Positions 24,673 through 33,721 of a stretch of 64,000 bases of DNA are shown one piece after another. The translations under genes were made by a program, and so were the position numbers. The stretch is from Methanomassiliicoccales archaeon (lineage in GTDB: Archaea; Thermoplasmatota; Thermoplasmata; Methanomassiliicoccales; JAAEEP01), in assembly GCA_013415695.1 (NCBI GenBank), contig JAAEEP010000011.1:53188-117187 (forward strand), given 5' to 3'. The notes beneath the pieces are model-generated. The model saw nothing but the letters and a program-made list of their open reading frames with translations. It was not told where the DNA came from and did no database searches. Numbering within the stretch: the first letter of the stretch is position 1; each line of letters begins with the position of its first letter.

Positions 24673-25263
24673 GTGATCAGACAGTATCCAGATATGAAGC
24701 TGACCGTTCGTAAGATATTCTACCGCCTTGTAGCCACTGGTAAGATGAAGAATGAACTCTCCTCATATAAAAGGCGGTTTCGCGTCCTGAGAGATGCGAG
24801 GTTGGATGGACAAGTATCTTTTACTGATATCGAGGATCGGGCTAGGAAGATCATCCGGGGGGATTATCTTGAGTCCAAGGGGATCAAGAAGGCGAAACCG
24901 TTGATCCCGAACCTCCATTACAAGGGAGAACCCAGGTTCTTCAGCTCCAACCATCTCAGAAAGCTGAAGAAGAACGTGTAGGAGATCTCGGGCATAGAAT
25001 TCCGCACCAAGGATTTCAGGCCGACATTCGCCCAGAGGATTATTGATAGGGATCCCTCCCCCCTACCGGATGTTTCCTCGGTCTTGGGGCATACGAACAT
25101 CGCCACAACGCAGAAGTATTACGCACGGATACGTCGCGGCACGGCCCTTCACAGGATCGAAACCGCCTGGATAGGTTTCCAGGCCGAAAAAAGCAAAAAC
25201 AATTTTATTGAAATAGAAGAATTAATGTCTGGATGTTATGGAAGTGGACCGGGCGAGATTTGA
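24673..25263 (+). pseudogene. decayed tyrosine integrase at tRNA-Ala, fused to another remnant
   Basis: One frame runs 24673-25263 with a single internal TAG at 24979. After the TAG the frame gives a tyrosine-recombinase C-terminus: KDFRPTFAQRIIDRDP (Arg box) and LGHTNIATTQKYYARI (His and nucleophile Tyr). The stretch before the TAG (NLHYKGEPRFFSSNHLRKLKKNV) fits the same integrase. The first 60 residues (LTVRKIFYRLVATGK...) belong to a different, uncharacterised phage/plasmid family, so a deletion has joined two genes. The integrase N-terminal half is gone. The frame ends inside the 3' end of tRNA-Ala, typical of a tRNA-integrated element. Confidence 0.8.
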
Positions 25264-25317
25264 ACTCGCGGCCTCTACCATGCCAAGGTAGCGATCTTCC
25301 AGCTGATCTACCGGCCC
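25245..25317 (-). tRNA. tRNA-Ala (GGC)
   Basis: Acceptor GGGCCGG/CCGGTCC with the G3:U70 wobble, the identity element of alanyl-tRNA synthetase. Anticodon stem CTACC/GGTAG, loop TTGGCAT, anticodon GGC; T-arm CGAGTTCAAATCTCG; discriminator A. No intron. A decayed integrase frame runs into its 3' end, which marks this tRNA as a probable attachment site. Confidence 0.95.
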
Positions 25318-25408
25318 TTGAGAACTGGGCAAAGGGGTTCCGATAATTAAACCTTACCATCCCCAGCCTTCGACTGGTCGTTACTTCAACCGATACAATG
25401 CATCGATT

Positions 25409-26815
25409 TTAGTAATCAATGTCGAGACGCTGCTGGAAGCGCATCTTCTCTCCAGGGATATTGGTGGGATACTCTCCAGTGAGACAAGCAAGACACAGAT
25501 CGCTCTGGGGCTTTCCAAGCGCTTTCACCAGACCCTCGATGCTCGTGTAGCCGAGCGTGTCAGCGGTAATCTCTCGGGCGATCTCATCCACGCTCTTGTT
25601 GGTGGCGACGAACTGATCACGAGTCTTCATGTCCACACCATAGTAGCAGGGAGCCCTTATTGGCGGGCAGCCGATCCGGACATGGATCTCCTTCGCGCCT
25701 GCCCTCCGTACCATCTGGACAATCTTACGAAGCGTCGTACCCCTTACTATAGAGTCGTCTACCAGCACCACTCTCTTGCCCTTGACCGTGCTCTTGATGG
25801 GATTGAGCTTCAGGGCAACGCTCTCCTCCCTATCCGCTTGGTCAGGAAGTATGAAGGTCCGTTCAACGTACCGGTTCTTCATCAATCCCTCGTCGTACTT
25901 GATGCCGGACTCCTCTGAGTACCCGACAGCGTGACCTCTTCCAGAGTCGGGAACTGAAATGACCACGTCGGCTTCGGCGGGCTGTTCTCTCGCCAGCTGC
26001 CTTCCGACATTCTTCCTGGCCTGGAATACTTCTAGGCCGTCGATGGTGGAATCAGGGCGAGCGAAGTATACCCACTCGAACATGCAGGTCGCCGCATTTG
26101 CGGTGCCTGGTGACTTAGCTGAACTAAATCCCTCTGAGGTGATCTCTACGATCTCACCCGGTGCGACGTCCCGGATGAAATTGCCTTTGAGAATGTCGAA
26201 GGCTGAATCCTCCGATGCGATGCCATAGCCATCGGATAGCGAGCCGATCGCTAGGGGACGAAAGCCCATGGGATCCCTTACTCCAAACACCCGATTCTCT
26301 ATCATGAGGGTGATTGAGTAGGCCCCATCCAGCTTGCGCATGGTGTTCTTGATGGCTTTGAAGGGTTCGCCAGCCTCCACGAGTTCGTTGGCTAGAATTC
26401 TTATGATGATCTCGGAGTCGGTATCCGTCAGGAACGCCCATCCATCTGCCTGCAGCTTCTTCCTGAGCTTTTCAGAATTGACTATGTCCCCATTATGAGC
26501 GATCGCCAACTCACCTGCGGAGGTAGTGACCACCATAGGCTGGCAATTCTGGACGGAGGAAGTTCCGGAAGTTGAGTACCGGACATGACCGATGCCCACA
26601 TTTCCCTTGAGCATGGAGAACTCCCTACCGCACAGCACTTCGTGCACCAGTCCCATCCCTCTGATATACTTGATGCCTCCGTTGAAAACGGCGATGCCTG
26701 TGCTTTCCTGGCCACGGTGTTGGATGGCTCTTAAGCCTTTCTTTAGAAATAGATTGACGTCGGAGTTGAGTGCCATGGCAACAACCCCGCAACTGTGCTT
26801 GGGCCGGTCGTCCAT
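25409..26815 (-). CDS. purF: amidophosphoribosyltransferase
   Basis: 468 residues from ATG 26815, chosen because GGAGGTGAGGGCG stands directly upstream; the frame also opens 12 codons earlier but overlaps eL37. Cys9 (after MDDRPKHS) is the N-terminal nucleophile of the glutaminase domain once the propeptide is removed. The PRPP-binding motif is VVLVDDSIVRGTT. Cysteines at CMFEW, GCPPIRAPC and CLACLTGEYP match the Fe-S-cluster (B. subtilis) type, not the E. coli type. It catalyses the first step of purine synthesis. Third gene of the LSm-eL37-purF operon. Confidence 0.96.
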   Translation of the reverse strand: MDDRPKHSCGVVAMALNSDVNLFLKKGLRAIQHRGQESTGIAVFNGGIKYIRGMGLVHEVLCGREFSMLKGNVGIGHVRYSTSGTSSVQNCQPMVVTTSAGELAIAHNGDIVNSEKLRKKLQADGWAFLTDTDSEIIIRILANELVEAGEPFKAIKNTMRKLDGAYSITLMIENRVFGVRDPMGFRPLAIGSLSDGYGIASEDSAFDILKGNFIRDVAPGEIVEITSEGFSSAKSPGTANAATCMFEWVYFARPDSTIDGLEVFQARKNVGRQLAREQPAEADVVISVPDSGRGHAVGYSEESGIKYDEGLMKNRYVERTFILPDQADREESVALKLNPIKSTVKGKRVVLVDDSIVRGTTLRKIVQMVRRAGAKEIHVRIGCPPIRAPCYYGVDMKTRDQFVATNKSVDEIAREITADTLGYTSIEGLVKALGKPQSDLCLACLTGEYPTNIPGEKMRFQQRLDIDY

Positions 26816-26832
26816 CGCCCTCACCTCCATGA

Positions 26833-27000
26833 CTAATGAGTCTTCGCCCAATTATAGGAGCGCATTTTCGCGGTCTTTCCGTAACCGCACGAGGCGCAGA
26901 AACCCTTCCTTAGATTGTACGAATGCTTCCCGCAGCGCCTGCAAGGAGCGTGGGTCTTCTTGCTAGCTCGCTTTCCCATCGAGGGGGTCCCTTTTCCCAT
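26833..27000 (-). CDS. rpl37e: 50S ribosomal protein eL37
   Basis: 55 residues beginning [14 protein letters not shown]. Two Cys-x2-Cys pairs (CRRCG at 20-24, CASCG at 35-39) form the zinc ribbon, with the family's YNLRKG and KMRSYNWAK segments. TTAGGAG ribosome binding site. It lies between the LSm gene and purF, a gene order widespread in euryarchaea. It binds 23S rRNA in the large subunit. Confidence 0.95.
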   Translation of the reverse strand: MGKGTPSMGKRASKKTHAPCRRCGKHSYNLRKGFCASCGYGKTAKMRSYNWAKTH

Positions 27001-27012
27001 GAATCACAACTC

Positions 27013-27228
27013 CTAAGGTGAAATGTAAATCACGTTGTCGCCTCTAACGATGGCGATGTCGAGCTTTCTGATTGGTTCGTTCCTGACGAACTCTTCGGCG
27101 TTTTTCAGGACAAGGTTCATATGAGGATCATATCCGTCAAGTATACCTCTATATTCCCTGCCCGCCTTGAGCTCAACGATCACATGTTTGGTAATCGCCT
27201 GGTTAAGAACCGAAAGAGGCTTCTGCAT
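27013..27228 (-). CDS. LSm/Sm-like RNA-binding protein (SmAP1)
   Basis: 71 residues, the normal length. Sm1 motif ([29 protein letters not shown]) and Sm2 motif ([14 protein letters not shown], containing the IRGxNV pattern) are both clear. Such proteins form heptameric rings that bind U-rich RNA. It is 12 bases upstream of eL37 and forms an operon with eL37 and purF. Confidence 0.95.
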   Translation of the reverse strand: MQKPLSVLNQAITKHVIVELKAGREYRGILDGYDPHMNLVLKNAEEFVRNEPIRKLDIAIVRGDNVIYISP

Positions 27229-27296
27229 GCAATAAACACCGGTTGCCCGATTGACCGTACAGTATTTGAAGTTTGTTATTCCTGGACATTTTGGAG

Positions 27297-28415
27297 TCAG
27301 TAGAAAGCACCGATAGTGGGGGCACCCAGCCTATCCATATCGTAGTAGATCACCCCTTCCCTCATGAGATCCTCACCGATGATCCCGAAGACATTCCCTA
27401 GAAGTGTGGTCCTCCAAAGAAGGTCTAATGCTGTGGTGGAGAAGGCTCCGAGATAAGTGTTCGAAAGGTAGTCTTCGTACCCGTATAGGTCCTCAAGGTA
27501 ACAGACGTACCCGAGGAAGCTGTCCCTGCGGTTCAGGGTCCGAAGGTAATCTCGCAATACAGATGTTCTTGTCAATTTGGAATCCACAATGCTGACGCTC
27601 ATGGGATCTATTGAATCCATATAGTGGAGGTCGCCATCCCTGTCCATCACCTGCCAGTGGATCCCGTCCTCCCTCACGACGAAAATATGCCACTTTCCAG
27701 TGGGATCGCAGTATACAGGGGCTGAATAGGGTGAATCGGACTCCAAGGAGGCAAGCGCGCTCTCCATGACCGCTATCTCCAGGTCAAGTTTCTCATTATT
27801 CAACAGAGCCTTTGCATTGAGAGGTAGCTCAACCTCCCCTTCGTCTGCAGATGATTCAAGCATCCTGGCCAGGATTGATATTTCTAATCCCTTTCCGATC
27901 TCATTCTCGATAGTGTCTCTTATGTGAGTGATGTCTGTGACCACTCCAGCGATATCACAGTTTGTCCAGAACTCAGCATAGACATCTCCTGTCTGGGAAA
28001 GAAATTGCAGAAGCTGCTTCTCCCTGGTGGAAATCAGATCTCGGGCAATGGCGATCGCCTCTTCTCCTCTGTCCAACCAGACACCCCTGCATGAAAGGTC
28101 CAGCTCCACCTGCAATCTTTCCCCCAGATACAAGTGGAACGGATACTGGCGGCAGAATCTGGGCCTGTGGTCGTACACCTTACACCTTCCGCTCTCTAGG
28201 AATGTGCAAGGTCCACCAACCTCCTTGGTAGCTATGGTCAGGTGCTCGTATGGATCATCGATCCATACCAATCTTTCAGGATGATTCTTCCTGAAGAAAG
28301 GAGCCTCCTCGGCCATCACCTCGGGCTGGCATAGACAACACAGCTCACATCCGTCGATGCAATCGAATCTCCTTCCTTCCAGCTCGGACAGGTCCACCTC
28401 AAACTCCGACGACAT
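27297..28415 (-). CDS. YkgJ-family cysteine-cluster protein
   Basis: 372 residues. The N-terminal 140 residues carry the YkgJ-type cluster pattern: [11 protein letters not shown], then [24 protein letters not shown]. This is an Fe-S or zinc-binding domain of unknown biochemical role. The C-terminal 220 residues have no recognised domain; they contain several short conserved aromatic strands. It overlaps the end of pyrC by 17 bases and is third in the AMMECR1-pyrC operon. Confidence 0.75.
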   Translation of the reverse strand: MSSEFEVDLSELEGRRFDCIDGCELCCLCQPEVMAEEAPFFRKNHPERLVWIDDPYEHLTIATKEVGGPCTFLESGRCKVYDHRPRFCRQYPFHLYLGERLQVELDLSCRGVWLDRGEEAIAIARDLISTREKQLLQFLSQTGDVYAEFWTNCDIAGVVTDITHIRDTIENEIGKGLEISILARMLESSADEGEVELPLNAKALLNNEKLDLEIAVMESALASLESDSPYSAPVYCDPTGKWHIFVVREDGIHWQVMDRDGDLHYMDSIDPMSVSIVDSKLTRTSVLRDYLRTLNRRDSFLGYVCYLEDLYGYEDYLSNTYLGAFSTTALDLLWRTTLLGNVFGIIGEDLMREGVIYYDMDRLGAPTIGAFY

Positions 28416-29655
28416 TCCTGCCTACCCTCTCTCCCATGAATACTCCTTCATCGACCACCATTCTGCCCCTTACCATTACTGAATAGGGGAATATCGACTC
28501 CCACCCCTCATAAGGCGTCCAGCCACATCTACTGTGGAGCCTGTCGCCCTTGATGGTAGATACTATCCTTGGATCCACTACCATGAGATCAGCGTCCATG
28601 CCAACGTCGATATACCCCTTATTAAGATTGAAGAGAAGGGCGGGTCGGTAAGAGGCCATTCTGACCAGCATTGGAAGGTCAATAATGCCCTTTTTGACCA
28701 AGAGTAGCATGAGAGGGAGAGACGTCTCCACACCAGGTATTCCGGAAGGAGCGTAATCGAATTCGTCCTCCTTCTCGGCGAATGTATGGGGGGCATGATC
28801 CGAGGCCAGGATATCGAAACTCCCTTCCTTGAACGCCTCGAAGAGCTCCTTTCTGTTGGCTTCGCTCCTGAGAGGGGGATTCGCCTTACCCATTGCACCG
28901 AGGTCCTTCTTGCTGCTCAGCAGCAGGTGGTGAGGTGTCACCTCCTTTGTGAAAGGTAAATTTGAGAGTAGCTCCAGTCCCTGCTTGGAGGAAATGTGGC
29001 AGATGTTGATCTTCTCGTACTGCGAAAATGAGGACAATCTCTCGATGGCCGTGGTCTCTGCCTGATAAGGCCGATTCGAGGCGTGTCCTTCCAAATCCCA
29101 AGTCGGCTCATTTCTCAACCAGGCCTGGTCCTCAGCGTGGACCGAGAGCACGCTCCCGCTCTCCTTGATCGATTCCAGTACTTTCTTGATATCGTCATCT
29201 TCGGTGACGAGAAGATCGCCTGTCGTGGATCCCATGTATAGCTTGTATCCCACCACACCTTTGTCCAAACGGGTCGGATCCACCCCCGGAGTGCACCCCG
29301 CGAATATACCGAAGTCCACCCATGCCTTCCTTGACGCGATGTCCAGCTTGTCTTCCACCGCCCTAATGGTGGTGGTCGGGGGAATGGTGTTCGGCATGTC
29401 CATCACACATGTGATGCCCCCGAAGGCGGCCGCCTTGGTCCCTGATGAGAAATCCTCCTTCGCTGTGAGACCGGGTTCGCGCATGTGAACGTGGATATCC
29501 ACACCGCCCGGAAGAATGAGCATGTCTTTGAAATCTAGATGCTCCTCCCACCTCATTATCTTCTTGATCTCGACGATCTTTCCGTCCTTCACGCCGATAC
29601 AGCATTTCACCAACTGATCGCCTATTAGAACTCTGCCCTCCAAGGTCAGTTCCAT
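28399..29655 (-). CDS. pyrC: dihydroorotase
   Basis: 418 residues from ATG 29655, which has GGAGTGATCTG upstream and lies 4 bases after the AMMECR1 stop; a 32-codon longer frame exists but overlaps that gene. Metal motif DIHVHMREPG, with KEDFSSGTKAAAFGGIT, a Lys in VVGYKLYMGS as candidate carbamylated lysine, HAEDQ, and ASDHAPHT near the end. These fit the class I dihydroorotase that closes carbamoyl-aspartate to dihydroorotate in pyrimidine synthesis. Allantoinase is less likely in an archaeon. Confidence 0.92.
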   Translation of the reverse strand: MELTLEGRVLIGDQLVKCCIGVKDGKIVEIKKIMRWEEHLDFKDMLILPGGVDIHVHMREPGLTAKEDFSSGTKAAAFGGITCVMDMPNTIPPTTTIRAVEDKLDIASRKAWVDFGIFAGCTPGVDPTRLDKGVVGYKLYMGSTTGDLLVTEDDDIKKVLESIKESGSVLSVHAEDQAWLRNEPTWDLEGHASNRPYQAETTAIERLSSFSQYEKINICHISSKQGLELLSNLPFTKEVTPHHLLLSSKKDLGAMGKANPPLRSEANRKELFEAFKEGSFDILASDHAPHTFAEKEDEFDYAPSGIPGVETSLPLMLLLVKKGIIDLPMLVRMASYRPALLFNLNKGYIDVGMDADLMVVDPRIVSTIKGDRLHSRCGWTPYEGWESIFPYSVMVRGRMVVDEGVFMGERVGRNVVGV

Positions 29656-29659
29656 CAGA

Positions 29660-30250
29660 TCACTCCAGGGGTTTGCGGGAGACTCTACCCCTAGGTCGGT
29701 CCTCGGTGAATACCTCACCCTGGAACTTGAAAATCTTGGTCTGGGGATCAAGCCAGCAATCAGGGGTCAAACCGGCCTTCATGCAGGTATGACACAGGAA
29801 AGTCTCCTCGTCCCACTCCCATTCAACCGGGACCTGGGGGAGCAGTAATCCTTTAAAAGGCCCCCTCTCCACGATGAGACCATCCTTTCCGACAAAGATA
29901 GCAGCGGGAAGCTCCTTTCTATCTACCATTACTTCTTCGGGAGGCGTTAGAATGGTCACCTCCACCGTCACAGCTTCCACTTCATCTCCCCTGAGCGGCG
30001 GGAACCTTGGGTCGTGACAGGCACCCTGGGCCGCACGGATCAGCGCGCCTCCTAGGGTGTAGACAGGTTCTGGGTATCCAATGCACCCCCTTAGATCCCT
30101 ATCTGGGTAGGTGCTTAGGGTGACGAAGACTCCCATCTTCACCCTAAATCCTTCTGGCATATCGAACTTTGATGGCTCATTATCTAGAGTCTCAGCCTCG
30201 ACTGCCTTCCTGGCAATCATGACGGCCAGCTCTCCTTCGCTGTCATTCAT
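29660..30250 (-). CDS. AMMECR1-family protein
   Basis: 196 residues, single AMMECR1 domain with the invariant LRGCIGYPEP motif (53-62), GACHDPRFPPL, GKDGLIVERGPFKGLLLPQVP and ETFLCHTCMKAGL. The family is present in most archaea and eukaryotes. Its biochemical function is unknown, though it often occurs with MEMO and radical-SAM genes. It is first in the AMMECR1-pyrC-ykgJ run on the minus strand. Confidence 0.93.
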   Translation of the reverse strand: MNDSEGELAVMIARKAVEAETLDNEPSKFDMPEGFRVKMGVFVTLSTYPDRDLRGCIGYPEPVYTLGGALIRAAQGACHDPRFPPLRGDEVEAVTVEVTILTPPEEVMVDRKELPAAIFVGKDGLIVERGPFKGLLLPQVPVEWEWDEETFLCHTCMKAGLTPDCWLDPQTKIFKFQGEVFTEDRPRGRVSRKPLE

Positions 30251-30374
30251 GTCAGATGTCTCCCTCGAGAGACTATCCAGCAGCTTCGATTTAATCCTGT
30301 CGATTGTCTTTCTCCGGAGTTCCCATCATCGCATATGAATAAGTATTTCTAGTCTGGCCAACCTATGATTAATC

Positions 30375-30932
30375 ATGGCCGAGATCGCTAGGGACATCTA
30401 CGTGGATGAGGTAATGACCCGTTCACCAGTAATCGGCGATCCCGGGATGACAGCCCGAGAGGCCGCCCAACTCATGAAGAATAAGGAGGTGGGCAGCCTA
30501 GTGATCGTCGAGAATAACCAGCCAATGGGAATACTGACCGAGAAGGATCTCGTGGAGAAGGTGGTCTCAGAGAACCTCCTGCCTTCCAAGGTGATCGTTG
30601 AGAATATCATGTCAACCCCACTAGTTATCGCTTCCCCCGGAGACAGCGTGGTCGATGCTGCCGAGAGGATGGCGCATCTGAAGCTGAGGCGACTTCCTGT
30701 GGTTGACGAAGGTAGCTTGGTTGGCATACTCACCGAGAATGATATCCTTCGGATATCTCCATCATTGATCGAGATCACGAGAGAATGGGCGAGGATCAAC
30801 TCGTCAGGTCTTGAGACTGAATCGGTTGGAATAAGTGTTGGATACTGCGAGATCTGCGGTAGCTACTCTGACATGCTGATGCATCTAGATGGAAGACTTC
30901 TCTGCTCCGACTGCCTCGAGATGGAGAAGTGA
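30375..30932 (+). CDS. CBS-pair protein with C-terminal zinc ribbon
   Basis: 185 residues. Two CBS domains (about 10-65 and 75-130: VDEVMTRSP, GILTEKDLVEKVV; VENIMSTPL, GILTENDILRI), then a short helix and a CxxC-x18-CxxC zinc ribbon at 155-182 (CEICG ... CSDC). Such proteins sense adenine nucleotides; the ribbon may contact nucleic acid or protein. Transcribed divergently from AMMECR1, no operon partner. Confidence 0.88.
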   Translation: MAEIARDIYVDEVMTRSPVIGDPGMTAREAAQLMKNKEVGSLVIVENNQPMGILTEKDLVEKVVSENLLPSKVIVENIMSTPLVIASPGDSVVDAAERMAHLKLRRLPVVDEGSLVGILTENDILRISPSLIEITREWARINSSGLETESVGISVGYCEICGSYSDMLMHLDGRLLCSDCLEMEK

Positions 30933-30976
30933 TCCATCAATAGACACTTCTCAGGGCACCATATTCCAATTCATAA

Positions 30977-32800
30977 TCAAGCTAGCCTAAGCTCCCTGAG
31001 TTTACTCTCTCCGGGTTTCCCATCATTGTCCCAACCCCGAGCATCCAGGTAGTCATCGAGCATTCGATGCATTTCCTTTTCGGTAATGATGGCACCCTTT
31101 GCCACGCCATCCTTGATCGGCTCTTCGGTCAGCCTCCTGGGGAGATAGAAATCCTCCCGTCTTACGCCCACGGAGTAGTTGAAAAGCTGCTTGAGGTTGT
31201 TGACCCTCTCGCCCACCTGAAGTATCTCTTCCTCGGACATCTCCTCGTCCAGTATCGCCCGGATGAATGGGATGTAACCTTCTATAAGGAAGAACCCTCG
31301 AGAGAACTTGCAGACTCCAAGTGAATCGTATACGGTCATGAAGTCCTCCATTGCCTTGACTTGCTCCCCCTTTCCTTCAGCGGCAAAGCGGTCGACGTTG
31401 TCCCATCTCCAGAATTTGCCAACGAGGTTGAGCGCGTAAACGCCTGACCTTAGGTGGCAAGCCCCTCTAGGAGATGTCATGAATCCTAGGCCCATACCCT
31501 TGATCCCTCGAACGTCATAGGCGGGTGGCTCCATTCCCTTCACATGCATCGCATATCTCTCCACATCGTTCCCGATCTCACTCGCGGCCCTCATGACGCC
31601 CTCGCCAAGAAGCTTCCCGAATCCTTCGCGCCTGCCAATCATCTCCGACATCTCGACAACTGCGTCTGGGTTTCCGAAACGACATTCCATTCCCAAGTCA
31701 TCGGTGGACAGGATGCCACGCTCCACGAGCTCCATTGTGAAGCCTATGCAGACCCCTGCAGAGATCGTGTCTATGCCCAACAGGTCGCATACCTCGTTGG
31801 CCCTGGCAAGGGCCTCGATATCCGGGTTGGAGCACTCGCCCCCCAGTGAGTAAAGGGTCTCGTACTCGATCCCATCGAGTTTCGTGCCCGAGTACTTCCC
31901 TTCCTGGACGACGAACAGCTTGCCGCAGGCCTTTGTGCATCCGAAGCAACCTTTGCTTCTCAGGGTGTATCTTGGAGCCCAGTAGTACGGATCTATCTCC
32001 TTTCTGTCCTCGAAAACGCTCTCCTGCCAGTTCCTCGTGGGGAAGACCCCTCTCTCCTCATTCACCCAGTTTAGGAACTCACCAGTGCCGTACTTGGTGT
32101 CATCCATGAAGGCTCCGCTGTTCTCCATGGTGTTCTGAAGTTCTAGATCGAGCCTGATCAGTTCCTCTGGGTCAGCAATCGTAAGATCCTTTGTTCCCCT
32201 GACAGCGATTGCCTTCAGGTTCTTCGAGCCCATCACCGTTCCCAGACCAGCCCGTCCGCACTGTCGGTCTTCACAGTCTATGGTAGCGTATCTGACCAGC
32301 TTCTCGCCAGCAGGGCCAATGCAGGCCACCGAACTCACTCTCAGATCCCTTCGGATGGCCTCCTGAGCATCTCTAGTGACCATCCCCCAATATGGAGAGC
32401 CTCCCTTTATATCGATAACATCATCCCATACTCGAAGGACGCAAGGGAACTCAGACCTCCCCGTGATTACCAGAGCATCGTAGCCTGCCATCTTGAACTC
32501 GGCTCCTATGTTTCCGCCCATGACCGACTCCGCTATAGTGCCCGTGAGAGGCGAACGTGAAAGGAAGAGGCACTTCCCCCCAGTAGGAACTGGTAGACCT
32601 GTGAAAAGACCAGGCGCGAATACCAGCACATTCGAGGCATCCAACGGCTGGACAGAGGGATCCATATTATCCGTGAAGAGCTTCACGGCCAGTCCATCCC
32701 CGCCTAGATATTCCTTGACCAGATCTGGTGTTGTCTCCTCCGTTCTCATCTCCCCTGTGGTCAGGTCCACATACAGGATCTTGCCCCCAACCGCGTGCAT
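30977..32800 (-). CDS. aor: tungsten-containing aldehyde:ferredoxin oxidoreductase (AOR family)
   Basis: 607 residues, the normal family length. N-terminal AOR domain beginning VGGKILYVDLTTGE, with GMGGNIGAEFKMAGYDALVITG-type pterin-binding loops, and the Cys cluster CFGCTKACGK near 290-300, plus a late Cys (LGVCKFS), giving four ligands for one [4Fe-4S] cluster next to the tungsto-bis-pterin site. It oxidises aldehydes with ferredoxin as acceptor in the cytoplasm. Substrate range unknown. Its ATG overlaps the stop of the polyferredoxin gene (TGATG), so the two are coupled. Confidence 0.93.
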   Translation of the reverse strand: MHAVGGKILYVDLTTGEMRTEETTPDLVKEYLGGDGLAVKLFTDNMDPSVQPLDASNVLVFAPGLFTGLPVPTGGKCLFLSRSPLTGTIAESVMGGNIGAEFKMAGYDALVITGRSEFPCVLRVWDDVIDIKGGSPYWGMVTRDAQEAIRRDLRVSSVACIGPAGEKLVRYATIDCEDRQCGRAGLGTVMGSKNLKAIAVRGTKDLTIADPEELIRLDLELQNTMENSGAFMDDTKYGTGEFLNWVNEERGVFPTRNWQESVFEDRKEIDPYYWAPRYTLRSKGCFGCTKACGKLFVVQEGKYSGTKLDGIEYETLYSLGGECSNPDIEALARANEVCDLLGIDTISAGVCIGFTMELVERGILSTDDLGMECRFGNPDAVVEMSEMIGRREGFGKLLGEGVMRAASEIGNDVERYAMHVKGMEPPAYDVRGIKGMGLGFMTSPRGACHLRSGVYALNLVGKFWRWDNVDRFAAEGKGEQVKAMEDFMTVYDSLGVCKFSRGFFLIEGYIPFIRAILDEEMSEEEILQVGERVNNLKQLFNYSVGVRREDFYLPRRLTEEPIKDGVAKGAIITEKEMHRMLDDYLDARGWDNDGKPGESKLRELRLA

Positions 32801-33252
32801 CAGTCATCCCTCCAGGCGGTGAGCAGGGAGGCGTAGCTATCCTTATCCGCCTCCTCGAAGCGCAGAGCGCCACTTGGACAGAACTTCACGCACATTGGAT
32901 CTCCGCCGCAGAGATCGCACTTGTGAGCCGTCTTGTCAATCCAGATCACGCCATATGGACAGGCCTTCTTGCAGTTCCCACAGGCAGTGCAGAGCCCTCC
33001 ATCGATGGTGACAACGCCATCTACCACCGATATGGCATCCTCTGGGCAGGAATCGATGCAGCATCTGTCCCCACATGTGATGCATTGGGTGCACACCAAA
33101 GGAATGTCGTTCATTATATCGGGCTTCTGCACCCTCAGCCGGGCCTTCTTGGTGTTTACCGCCCCCTCGTGATACAGGGAGCAGATCATCTCGCAGAAGC
33201 GGCATCCGGTGCAATTCTCGGGATACGAGACCAAGACAGCAACCATGTTCAA
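32800..33252 (-). CDS. polyferredoxin, four [4Fe-4S] clusters, AOR electron-transfer subunit
   Basis: 150 residues with 16 or more cysteines in four cluster motifs: CTGCRFCEMIC, CTQCITC/CCIDSC, CTACGNCKKAC and CDLC-x4-CVKFC. The pattern resembles DmsB/HybA-type subunits and the small AOR-linked ferredoxins (AorB type). It probably carries electrons from the oxidoreductase encoded directly downstream. Stop and start codons overlap as TGATG. Confidence 0.9.
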   Translation of the reverse strand: MNMVAVLVSYPENCTGCRFCEMICSLYHEGAVNTKKARLRVQKPDIMNDIPLVCTQCITCGDRCCIDSCPEDAISVVDGVVTIDGGLCTACGNCKKACPYGVIWIDKTAHKCDLCGGDPMCVKFCPSGALRFEEADKDSYASLLTAWRDD

Positions 33253-33385
33253 ACCTCAAGTATGGATGTTGACCGTGGAAGTATCCGGCGGACTGGTATT
33301 CCAATCTTTTGATTGGATATGATGGTGAAGAACGGAAATCGTAGAATTGAGAGTGTGATGAAACGCCACGCTTCGAAGCTGGGCA

Positions 33386-33721
33386 TCAGTCGATCTCGAT
33401 TTTCTTCAGCCCCTGACTCGCTTCCTTTCCCTCGACCACTTCCAGCCTGGAATCTATGATGCTCTTGGCCGTGAGGAGGAATTCCCTCCTCATTTGCTGG
33501 TAGTGGCGCTTGGTGTCCTCTGGGAATCGTGACTTGGGCATCATGACCTCGAACGCCAGCAGCAGCTCGCTGCCTGCCTTGATCAGGTGCTGTCTTGCCT
33601 CCTCGGAGAACACTACTTTCATCATCTCCTCCGCCTCTTTCCTCATAGCATCTTTTCGGGAAAATTCGGGAGCTTCCTCTTCTTTTTCCACCTTCTCCTT
33701 AGACCCCTCCACCTCAGTCAT
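33386..33721 (-). CDS. conserved helical protein following ArsA-like ATPase
   Basis: 111 residues from ATG 33721, overlapping the ArsA-like stop by 8 bases. The sequence is strongly charged, Glu/Lys rich at the N-terminus, then a helical region (EEMMKVVFSEEARQHLIKAG, ELLLAFEVMMPKSRFPEDTKR). No family recognised with certainty. Coupling to the ATPase gene suggests it is a partner or substrate-handling protein. Confidence 0.6.
   Translation of the reverse strand: MTEVEGSKEKVEKEEEAPEFSRKDAMRKEAEEMMKVVFSEEARQHLIKAGSELLLAFEVMMPKSRFPEDTKRHYQQMRREFLLTAKSIIDSRLEVVEGKEASQGLKKIEID

Noticed and set aside
24979..24981. TAG in the integrase remnant as a pyrrolysine codon
   Set aside because: The integrase has lost its N-terminal half and is fused to a foreign fragment, so decay is simpler. 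No pyl genes are in the window to support recoding.
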